Below are positions 1-5,437 of a stretch of 13,106 nt of DNA, piece after piece. Each line of letters starts with the position of its first letter. Position 1 is the first letter of the stretch. Source of the DNA: JBAUHN01 sp049680295 (GTDB lineage: Bacteria > Pseudomonadota > Alphaproteobacteria > Rhodobacterales > Rhodobacteraceae); NCBI GenBank assembly GCA_049680295.1, contig JBAUHN010000037.1:1-13106 (forward strand), in the 5' to 3' direction. The notes beneath the pieces were generated by a model. It did no database searches, was not told the origin of the DNA, and saw nothing but the letters and a program-made list of their open reading frames with translations. The translations under genes were made by a program, and so were the position numbers.

Positions 1-137
1 AGCGGGATGAAAGGACACTGCGGCTGATCGTCAAAGCAATCATCCGGTGAAAACCGTTAGGCGGGCGCTTTGCCTCCTGCCCCTCGGTTCGGACACAGCC
101 TATGCCGCAAAGGTCTGGTTTGAGCCCTTATTACCAA
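1..137. other. Left-edge region, no supported gene
   Basis: One plus-strand frame is open from the window edge to a TGA at 48-50 and reads RDERTLRLIVKAIIR. It could be the last 15 codons of a gene that begins outside the window, but this is too short to assign. After it comes an imperfect GC-rich inverted repeat around 60-83 that could serve as a terminator for such a gene. I see nothing else here. Confidence 0.25.
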
Positions 138-377
138 TCAAGTTTCTCCAGAGTTTTGGCTCAAATTGGTAGCATTGCGGAGCTCAGAGATCAGCTTGCG
201 TACTTCCTGCTCGGTGAGTTTGTGATACTGGACGTTGCCAGCATACGAAAACTTCAGAATGACCGGAACGTCTTTTGAATCGGCATGAAACACCTTCAAG
301 GTCTTGGAGACGAAGACTGTTTTTTCGATTGCGTGCCGGAACAAGACAAGCCTGTCTAAGAAATTCAGCTTGGCCAA
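138..377 (-). CDS. Small hypothetical protein (79 aa), TTG start
   Basis: I do not recognise the protein. The frame is open from a TTG at 437 (99 aa), but a second TTG at 377 has a textbook AGGAG (390-386) eight bases upstream, so I chose the 79-aa form beginning MAKLNFLDRLVLF. The product is basic and soluble, with no signal peptide or membrane segment. A beta-rich middle (VPVILKFSYAGNVQYHKL) is followed by a charged helix (TEQEVRKLISELRNA, about residues 53-67). Its DNA is clearly AT-richer than the parAB genes next to it, which suggests cargo rather than part of the partition operon. It lies downstream of parB on the same strand with a gap of about 215 bases. An antisense ORF at 304-609 overlaps it, but I trust the minus strand more because of the ribosome binding site. 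It could still be a chance ORF. Confidence 0.45.
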   Translation of the reverse strand: MAKLNFLDRLVLFRHAIEKTVFVSKTLKVFHADSKDVPVILKFSYAGNVQYHKLTEQEVRKLISELRNATNLSQNSGET

Positions 378-568
378 ACCACAATCTCCTCGACGCTTAA
401 TCAAAATGAAGCTTGCAGAAACGGTGGAACATAACAAGCGTCAATTCTCAGAGTCAGCCTTAGCAACGAATGACCGCAAAGTCCGCATAGCCGCCAAACA
501 CCGGATAGGAACGATGGGACATTTTCGCGGTTGCCATACCCCTCTCCGCCAAGGTTACATCCGTCGCA

Positions 569-584
569 GTTTCGCACGCGAAAC
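569..584. promoter_or_regulatory. parS: parS-like palindrome downstream of parB
   Basis: GTTTCGC-AC-GCGAAAC is a perfect inverted repeat with 7-bp arms and a 2-base centre, nine bases past the parB stop codon. The GTTTC...GAAAC frame is the same as in the canonical chromosomal parS (TGTTTCACGTGAAACA), and ParB binding sites often lie beside their parAB operon. I infer that it is the centromere site of this replicon. It has no T-tract on the minus-strand side, so it is less likely to be a parB terminator. Confidence 0.5.
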
Positions 585-592
585 GGGAATAT

Positions 593-1639
593 TCAGGATT
601 GGGACTTGAGCCAGTCCACCAGCCGGGCTTGAAAATCGGCGTCGACCTTGGCGCCGGACAGCACCAGTTGCGGGCGCCCCCGCACTGATTTGGCGACAAG
701 ACGGACACCGCTGATCGGGTCCAAAACAGTCTCTGATCCGGGCGATTTGGCCTGTTTGACCTTGCCCATGCCGGGTTTGGACGGGCCATTCACCGCCGCC
801 GACAGGGCGGCCTGTTCGGCTTCGGCGTCTTGCGGCGGGTTGGCTGCGAACTCTTTGGCCAGCCGCGCTGTCAGCGTCGGGTCCGCGTCCAGCGCGTAAG
901 AGATCGCAAGCCCCAGCCGTTCGCCGATCTGGGCGGGAAACCGCAGCACGGAATCCAACTGTTCCACCAAAGAAATGAACGATCCGATCTTGGAGCGTTT
1001 GGCTTTGCTGGCGGTCGAAAACAGGCTCTGCAAGGCGGATTGGACACTGGTATAGACCCCAAGCTCAACCGCGCGGGCGACCACACGGGCGCGTTCATAA
1101 TAGCTCAGACCGACGCGGATCTCGTTTTCCTCGACCATGGCGACATAGGCGTCCGACGCCTCCATCGGCTGGCGCTCAATGGCGTTGACGGTGGCAAACT
1201 GCGCCGCGCCGGTCTCGGCGTGCAGTTGCGCCAGCGCGGTGATCCGGCGCCAGCCCGAGATCAGACCGTAACGGCCATCGGGCAGGCCCACCACCTCGAT
1301 CGGGGTCTGCTGGCCGCGGGCTTTGATGCTGGCCTTGAGGCTGCGCAGGTCTTCGGTATCGACGGCAATGCGGTCGCGCACCAGATGATCTGTGGCAATC
1401 GCGTCCAGGGGCAGGGTCTGGATCAACCGCCCCTCACTGCGCGCCCGGATCAGTTCGGCGCTGACCTCTTCGAGGGCCGCACTGGTTGCGGCATCGCCTG
1501 CCACCCGCGCAATCGGCGGCGCGCCGGCGGCAGCCTCCATTGACGGATTAAACGAGCCTAACTGCGGTTTAGTCTCTGATTTTGGCCCCTCTTTCAGATA
1601 AAGGGGCTGCGCCGGTGTCAGTCTTTTTCGCTTTGCCAT
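593..1639 (-). CDS. parB: Plasmid partition protein ParB
   Basis: This is the DNA-binding partner of ParA. ParB proteins bind parS sites, spread or bridge on the DNA, and present the replicon to the ParA ATPase for segregation. The 348-aa length is normal. After a basic, disordered N-terminus (1-45) the ParB/Srx-type domain runs from about 73 to 180. It holds GWRRITALA at 129-137, matching the family's GERR box in which the CTPase site lies (here W replaces E), and EENEIRVGLSYYERAR at 170-185, matching the ENxxRxxLxxxExA box. A helical DNA-binding segment follows (about 185-255), then a Lys/Pro-rich linker and a C-terminal dimerisation-like segment. The ATG at 1639 has AGAGAGG five bases upstream. 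It begins 34 bases after the parA stop on the same strand, so the two are surely co-transcribed. Assignment to the RepB/ParB plasmid class is based on family motifs and context. Confidence 0.93.
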   Translation of the reverse strand: MAKRKRLTPAQPLYLKEGPKSETKPQLGSFNPSMEAAAGAPPIARVAGDAATSAALEEVSAELIRARSEGRLIQTLPLDAIATDHLVRDRIAVDTEDLRSLKASIKARGQQTPIEVVGLPDGRYGLISGWRRITALAQLHAETGAAQFATVNAIERQPMEASDAYVAMVEENEIRVGLSYYERARVVARAVELGVYTSVQSALQSLFSTASKAKRSKIGSFISLVEQLDSVLRFPAQIGERLGLAISYALDADPTLTARLAKEFAANPPQDAEAEQAALSAAVNGPSKPGMGKVKQAKSPGSETVLDPISGVRLVAKSVRGRPQLVLSGAKVDADFQARLVDWLKSQS

Positions 1640-1673
1640 CTCGGCCTCTCTTTCTCATCTGTCGGGGGGCAGA

Positions 1674-3065
1674 TCATTCTGCTGCAGCGGGCGCGGCCGC
1701 ATCTGCGTCGCGCTGCCAAATGCCGATCAGCAACCGCTTGAAAGCGGCATAGGTTTCGTCAAAGGTCTCGCGGCCCCGGATATAGGTCTCGCGGTTGAAA
1801 TCGCGGTAATCGGCCTCGTAGATGCCATTCACGCGTTCGCCGGCCTGCCCGATCAGCGCGGTGAAATCCTGCCGCCAGGGCGACATGGTGCGCCCCAGAT
1901 AGGATTGCATCAGCCCGGCCAGTTCCGCCTGTTGTCCGGCATCATAGCGGGTGATCAGGGTGCGCACCGCGTCCCATTCAAAAGCGATCTCGGGGCGGCC
2001 CAGGGCGCGGGCGGCGCGGTTTTCGCCGTCCTCGATACTGGCAAAGGTGCTGTGCAGCATGTCAAAGAACCGACCCGTTGAATCAAATTCCAGAAACGAC
2101 GCACCAACCGGGACCAGCAGGATATCAGCCGCCGCCAGCCCGTTGATGGTCAGATAGCCAAGGGCAGGGGGCGTGTCGACAAAGACGATGTCGTAGCGGT
2201 CCAATATGCCGTCATCTGCCAGAATATCGCCCAAGGCATCCCACAGCTTCCAGCTGCGCAGTGCCATGCGCCAGACCGGCACCTGAAATTCGGCCCAATA
2301 AAGGTTCAGCTGCGCGCCGATCAGATCAATGTTGGGCCAGTGGGTGTTCTGGATCAGGCTGGCGCTGTGCACCTTCAGCGCCTCGGGCAGGGGGTCCTCT
2401 AACGCCAGGGGCGTGTCACCCCGCGCCAGCCGCACCCGGTTTTCGGCCTGCAGATGGGTGGCATAATGGCGCGCCAGCAGCGGGAATACGGTTTGCCATT
2501 CATCGGCCACCTTGCCGCCAAAGATCGAGGTCATCGACCCCTGACTGTCCAGATCAATCACCAGCACCTTATAGCCGTCCAGGGCCGCTGACATCGCCAG
2601 ATGGGCCGCCGTAGAGGTTTTGCCAACCCCGCCCTTGAAATTCGCGACGGACACGATTTTTGCAGGCAGATCCTTGGGCCGGAAGGGCTGGTATTCTTTT
2701 GTCTTGGACCCTTCGGCGGCGAAAAACGCCCGCAAGCGCAACACCTCGTCAAAGGTGAACCATTTGGCCCCGCCTTCGGTTTCCGACAGGCCTTGTGGCA
2801 GGTCGGGATTGGATTTCAGCACCCGGCGGAAATGGGCGGTGGCCACGGGGATCAGGTAGCGGGTAATTTCCCATGTGGAAAACCGGCGCAGCTGTTTCTG
2901 GCCGTCCTCACCGACCCCGCGTGAGGTCAGATCAAGACGGCCCATGGCACAGGCCTCGGCGATCTGGGCAAAGCCGCTTGTGTCTACCGGCGGCTCAATT
3001 TCGGCCAGTGCGTCCTGGGGAGAAATGTTGAAATAGGGGGGGATAGGGCTGGAATCGCGGGCCAA
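1674..3065 (-). CDS. parA: Plasmid partition ATPase ParA
   Basis: This is a Walker-type ATPase that drives plasmid segregation together with ParB and, in the long type Ia form, represses its own promoter. The 463-aa protein has an N-terminal helix-turn-helix-like region (about 60-115) ahead of the ATPase fold. KGGVGKT at 144-150 is the deviant Walker A with its signature lysine, VIDLDSQGSMT at 169-179 is motif A', and YDIVFVDTPP at 291-300 is Walker B. The start is a TTG at 3065. The frame has a TGA at 3077-3075, so no ATG is available upstream, and a GAGG (3076-3073) lies seven bases before the TTG. The nearby ATG at 3078 is out of frame. The gene is divergent from repA across the origin region and is followed by parB. 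The C-terminus is Ala-rich. The extra N-terminal domain suggests autoregulation, but no operator has been proven here. Confidence 0.95.
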   Translation of the reverse strand: MARDSSPIPPYFNISPQDALAEIEPPVDTSGFAQIAEACAMGRLDLTSRGVGEDGQKQLRRFSTWEITRYLIPVATAHFRRVLKSNPDLPQGLSETEGGAKWFTFDEVLRLRAFFAAEGSKTKEYQPFRPKDLPAKIVSVANFKGGVGKTSTAAHLAMSAALDGYKVLVIDLDSQGSMTSIFGGKVADEWQTVFPLLARHYATHLQAENRVRLARGDTPLALEDPLPEALKVHSASLIQNTHWPNIDLIGAQLNLYWAEFQVPVWRMALRSWKLWDALGDILADDGILDRYDIVFVDTPPALGYLTINGLAAADILLVPVGASFLEFDSTGRFFDMLHSTFASIEDGENRAARALGRPEIAFEWDAVRTLITRYDAGQQAELAGLMQSYLGRTMSPWRQDFTALIGQAGERVNGIYEADYRDFNRETYIRGRETFDETYAAFKRLLIGIWQRDADAAAPAAAE

Positions 3066-3072
3066 AACGGAA

Positions 3073-3076
3073 CCTC
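3073..3076 (-). promoter_or_regulatory. Ribosome binding site that fixes the parA TTG start
   Basis: GAGG on the minus strand lies seven bases upstream of the TTG at 3065. It overlaps the only upstream in-frame stop (TGA at 3077-3075), so a longer ParA is excluded. The next in-frame ATG would remove about 40 residues and has no such site. Confidence 0.6.
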
Positions 3077-3094
3077 ATGTGCTGCTTATTGGGC

Positions 3095-3123
3095 AATATA
3101 CGCAAAAAGGGCGCACATGTAAG
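3095..3123 (-). promoter_or_regulatory. Predicted parAB promoter
   Basis: On the minus strand a -35 box CTTACA (3123-3118; 4 of 6 to TTGACA) is separated by exactly 17 bases from a -10 box TATATT (3100-3095; 5 of 6 to TATAAT). Transcription would start near 3088, about 23 bases before the parA start codon. A near-palindrome (GCAATATACGC) overlaps the -10 box and is a possible site for ParA autorepression. Confidence 0.5.
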
Positions 3124-3300
3124 TATAAACCGTACCTTAAAATTTTCTTTTATTTTCAATGCCTTATTTGCAGCGTTTTAGAAAATTTCAGAAGGCTGAA
3201 AAATCAGCCTAAGTTAGTAATAAGTTATATAATAGTTACGGGGTAAAGCGATTTTTGTAAGTCCCTGATTTTAAACTTTTAATCAGCATGATTTTAGTCG
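3118..3300. other. AT-rich part of the putative replication origin (oriV)
   Basis: This stretch between the divergent parA and repA genes is strikingly AT-rich against the GC-rich surroundings and has no ORF of note. It holds runs of A and T, a perfect hairpin (3193-3210) and an imperfect inverted repeat CTGATT...AATCAG (3265-3286). It lies directly beside the iterons. An AT-rich melting region next to iterons is the usual plan of an initiator-dependent plasmid origin. I found no convincing DnaA box (TTATNCACA). Confidence 0.55.
3193..3210. repeat. Perfect 7-bp hairpin in origin region
   Basis: AGGCTGA (3193-3199) and TCAGCCT (3204-3210) form a perfect stem around an AAAA loop. It lies between the parA promoter and the iterons. 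It could be a replication or segregation site, or could end leftward or rightward transcripts, but no function can be read from it. Confidence 0.5.
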
Positions 3301-3304
3301 GTCC

Positions 3305-3364
3305 GACTCTGAACCCACGATAGGCTGACTCTGAACCCCCGACCAGATGATTCCGAACCCCCGC
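3305..3364 (+). repeat. Iterons: three direct repeats with a 22-bp period
   Basis: Three copies start at 3305 (GACTCTGAACCCACGA), 3327 (GACTCTGAACCCCCGA) and 3349 (GATTCCGAACCCCCGC). The common core is GAYTCYGAACCC. Both steps are exactly 22 bp, about two helical turns, so bound proteins would sit on the same face of the DNA. This is the layout expected for initiator binding sites. RepA, encoded about 150 bases downstream, is the natural ligand. Binding here could start replication and also repress repA. No fourth copy is visible on either side. Confidence 0.75.
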
Positions 3365-3382
3365 TACAAAGATGTCTGCGCG

Positions 3383-3410
3383 CTGGACCGGTTTGGGGGG
3401 GTCTTATACT
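3383..3410 (+). promoter_or_regulatory. Possible repA promoter
   Basis: A good -10 box, TATACT (3405-3410), is preceded at 16 bp by only a poor -35 match, CTGGAC (3383-3388). It lies between the last iteron and the repA leader, where a repA promoter would be expected. It may need activation or may be weak on purpose to hold copy number down. Confidence 0.3.
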
Positions 3411-3453
3411 CTGGTGTCACTGAAACCACGATAACGAGTCTTGGCTGGCCATG

Positions 3454-3492
3454 GGGGTTGTCCCCTTCGATGTCGGACCTGGACCGCATCGA
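3454..3492 (+). promoter_or_regulatory. Hairpins in the repA leader
   Basis: Two inverted repeats lie back to back just before the repA ribosome binding site. The first is GGGG-TTGT-CCCC (3454-3465). The second is TCGATG (3467-3472) with CATCGA (3487-3492), extended by a G-T pair, with a loop that carries GGACC twice. The second ends eight bases before AAGGCGAG, the repA ribosome binding site. Such leader structure could control translation of the initiator. This is inference. Confidence 0.35.
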
Positions 3493-3514
3493 ACAGGCAT
3501 AAGGCGAGAGCAGC

Positions 3515-4549
3515 GTGGCAGGCGAGGCAGTAAGGGTAGGCGCGGGCACCCCGCGCCCGGGGCTGATGCCGGACAGGTATCCGACGGCGGATTTTTTCCT
3601 CTGTGATATTCTGGACGCGATTCCCAAAAGCGATATGGCAACGATGGAGCATCCGGTGTTTTCACTGGCCACGCGCCCTGATTTGCGGGTGCTGAATTAC
3701 GTGCACAATGACGCCGAGATCACCGTGACCCCATCGGTGCGCGGGCTGGCGACGGTGCATGACAAGGACATCCTGATCTACTGCGTCAGCCAGCTGATGG
3801 CGGCGATCAATGCCAAGCGCACGGTCAGCCGGTCGCTGACGCTGCGCGCCCATGATCTGCTGGTCAGTACCAACCGCGAAACCAGCGGCGACGCCTACCG
3901 CCGCCTGCGCGATGCGTTTGAGCGGCTGGCCGGCACCCGCATCACCACCAACATCGTCACCGGCGGGGTTGAGACGACGCGCGGCTTTGGTCTGATCGAG
4001 ACATGGGAGATCGTGCGCAAGACCCGCGGCGGGCGGATGATCAGCGTCTCGGTCACATTGTCGGACTGGCTGTTTCGCGCGGTGCTGTCGAAATCGGTGC
4101 TGACGCTCAGCCGCGATTATTTCCGCCTGCGCAAACCGCTGGAACGCCGGGTCTACGAATTGGCGCGCAAACATTGCGGACGGCAACGCGCCTGGCGGGT
4201 GTCGGTGGATGTGTTGTTGAAAAAATCCGGCTCCAGCTCGCCGCGCAGGGTGTTTCGCGCGATGCTGCGCACGATGATCGCCGCCGATCATCTGCCCGAT
4301 TACCATATCGAGGAAGAGCCCGGCGACATCATCCGCTTTTCCCCGCGCGCTGCGGTGGTGGAACCCTTTGCCGACGCGCCGCTCATCTCACCCCAGGCGC
4401 TGGATGCGGCCCGCGATCTGGCCCCGGGCTGGGATGTCTACGCGCTGCAAAGTGACTGGGCCGCGTTCTGGGTGCGTTCAGGCCGCACGCCTTTGCGGTC
4501 CCCCGACAAGGCATTCCTGGGCTTTGTGAAGACGGCGATCAAGGGGTGA
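3515..4549 (+). CDS. repA: Plasmid replication initiator RepA (RPA family)
   Basis: RepA binds iterons at the plasmid origin and starts replication. The 344-aa protein fits the replication initiator protein A (RPA) family common on Roseobacter-group plasmids. The block MEHPVFSLATRPD at 44-56 with the preceding DRYPTADFFLCDI (20-32) is typical of it. The central part (about 100-260) reads as winged-helix DNA-binding modules, and a family-like C-terminus ends PDKAFLGFVKTAIKG. The GTG at 3515 is chosen because AAGGCGAG (3501-3508) precedes it. An ATG at 3566 is in frame but has no ribosome binding site. The gene runs away from the parAB operon, with iterons and AT-rich DNA upstream, which completes a RepA-type replicon. 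Its product would define the incompatibility group, but I cannot assign the RepA subtype by eye. Confidence 0.92.
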   Translation: MAGEAVRVGAGTPRPGLMPDRYPTADFFLCDILDAIPKSDMATMEHPVFSLATRPDLRVLNYVHNDAEITVTPSVRGLATVHDKDILIYCVSQLMAAINAKRTVSRSLTLRAHDLLVSTNRETSGDAYRRLRDAFERLAGTRITTNIVTGGVETTRGFGLIETWEIVRKTRGGRMISVSVTLSDWLFRAVLSKSVLTLSRDYFRLRKPLERRVYELARKHCGRQRAWRVSVDVLLKKSGSSSPRRVFRAMLRTMIAADHLPDYHIEEEPGDIIRFSPRAAVVEPFADAPLISPQALDAARDLAPGWDVYALQSDWAAFWVRSGRTPLRSPDKAFLGFVKTAIKG

Positions 4550-4603
4550 GGAGAGGAGCGCTTGCCGCTGCGGATTGCCCCCGTCATTTACAGCCGACCC
4601 ATT

Positions 4604-4675
4604 GCCCGGCATCGCCGGGCCGCGCCTGACCTTCCCCCCGGGAAGGCGCTTTGCGCCTCCCCAAGGTCAGGCGCG
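4604..4675. repeat. Nested GC-rich palindrome (REP-like element / bidirectional terminator)
   Basis: A perfect 7-bp hairpin GCCCGGC-ATC-GCCGGGC (4604-4620) directly abuts a larger palindrome. The outer arms of that are CGCGCCTGACCTT (4621-4633) and AAGGTCAGGCGCG (4663-4675), 13 bp and perfect. An inner stem AGGCGC-TTT-GCGCCT (4644-4658) is extended by a GGG/CCC pair with one mismatch. The element lies between the ends of the convergent repA and 4757-5158 genes, so it probably ends transcription from both sides. Its compact nested shape also suggests a dispersed palindromic repeat. No insertion sequence or target duplication is visible. Confidence 0.65.
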
Positions 4676-4756
4676 ACCCTTGTGTTAGGGGGAAACGTCT
4701 GGTGTGGGCTTGCGCATTGCAGGCAGGCCCTGAATCAAGCCGCAGGCGCCGCGCCG

Positions 4757-5158
4757 CTACCCGGCCCCTTCCGAGATCAGCACCCGCGAAACCCGCCCGT
4801 TGTTTCCAAACACCTGCACATAGACATAAAAGCTGCGGGTGCCGTTGCGGATGCGGGCGCCGGGGTTGGCATAATAAGACGGGTCGTATTGGCATCTGCC
4901 GGCAATCATTGCGCGTCTGTCTGTGCTGTCAAAAAAGAAATCACCACCGTCGTATTGTTCGCGGTTCCCGAACCGGTGCCAATTGGCCCGATCCTGCTGC
5001 ACAATGGCGCAAAGATCGTTCAGCGGTACCCCGCGCGAATTATACGCATCTGCCGGACCCAGCAGGGAATAATAATCCACCATCAATGTCTCTGCCTGCC
5101 CGATCACAGGGGCGGCGCACACCAACGCTGTGATCAGCCCGATAAATTGCTTTTTCAT
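4757..5158 (-). CDS. Small secreted protein of unknown function (133 aa)
   Basis: A clear Sec signal peptide (MKKQFIGLITALVCAAPVIGQA, likely cut after A22) leads to a mature protein of about 111 residues in the periplasm or outside. I do not recognise a named family. The segment around 49-64 (LCAIVQQDRANWHRFG) looks like a conserved core, and I have a faint memory of similar short hypothetical proteins in Rhodobacteraceae. Two cysteines remain in the mature part (C50 and C89) and could form a disulphide. A beta-rich C-terminus (SFYVYVQVFG, 109-118) ends the protein. There is no C-terminal sorting tail, so it is not an exosortase substrate. GGAGG five bases before the ATG at 5158 supports the start. 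It is divergent from the exosortase gene with 279 bases between the starts, so the two may share control. Confidence 0.85.
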   Translation of the reverse strand: MKKQFIGLITALVCAAPVIGQAETLMVDYYSLLGPADAYNSRGVPLNDLCAIVQQDRANWHRFGNREQYDGGDFFFDSTDRRAMIAGRCQYDPSYYANPGARIRNGTRSFYVYVQVFGNNGRVSRVLISEGAG

Positions 5159-5258
5159 AACATCCTCCGATCAAATCATGCCTGCCAATTTAGCCCCCCA
5201 AACGCGATTTGTCTGCAAGGACGTAAGAGGGCCTCAGTCCCGCCGCATTGGCTTGGCA

Positions 5259-5272
5259 TCTTTCGCGAAAGA
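5259..5272. promoter_or_regulatory. 14-bp perfect palindrome, candidate operator
   Basis: TCTTTCGCGAAAGA is fully self-complementary without a spacer. It lies between the divergent 133-aa gene and the exosortase gene. Its TTTCGCGAAA centre resembles the palindrome beyond parB (569-584), so it may be a second ParB-like site or a repressor operator. No regulator gene is adjacent. Confidence 0.4.
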
Positions 5273-5289
5273 CTGATCTGGCCCTGATT

Positions 5290-5306
5290 GTTTCCAAAAT
5301 GGAAAC
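5290..5306. promoter_or_regulatory. 17-bp palindrome, candidate operator
   Basis: GTTTCCA-AAA-TGGAAAC has perfect 7-bp arms around a 3-base centre. It is 17 bases past the palindrome at 5259-5272, about 132 bases before the exosortase start. The spacing and symmetry fit a dimeric helix-turn-helix regulator. The target of control cannot be told from sequence. Confidence 0.4.
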
Positions 5307-5437
5307 CCAATGTGGGGCAACGCAGACGTGATGTTAAATATTTTGACCTCCCCGCAGCGGACACAGTAGGACCGGGGCGTGTTATGGGTGCGTTTTGTCC
5401 GGTGCCGGATTTAGCAGGATGTGGATAGTGTATTAGA

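Noticed and set aside
304..609. Plus-strand open frame of 101 codons
   Set aside because: It overlaps the antisense small ORF and the parS-like palindrome. Its product is basic and irregular, and I see no strong ribosome binding site before 304. It may be remnant DNA.
3160..3180. DnaA box near the origin (TTATTTGCA)
   Set aside because: It has two mismatches to TTATNCACA and no second copy, so it cannot be separated from chance in AT-rich DNA.
3662..4306. Minus-strand open frame of 214 codons
   Set aside because: It is antisense to repA, which has clear family motifs. No ribosome binding site or domain supports it.
5250..5270. Sigma-54 promoter upstream of the exosortase gene, as in some PEP-CTERM systems
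   Set aside because: TTGGCAT is present but the GC element does not fall at the required 12-base distance from GG.
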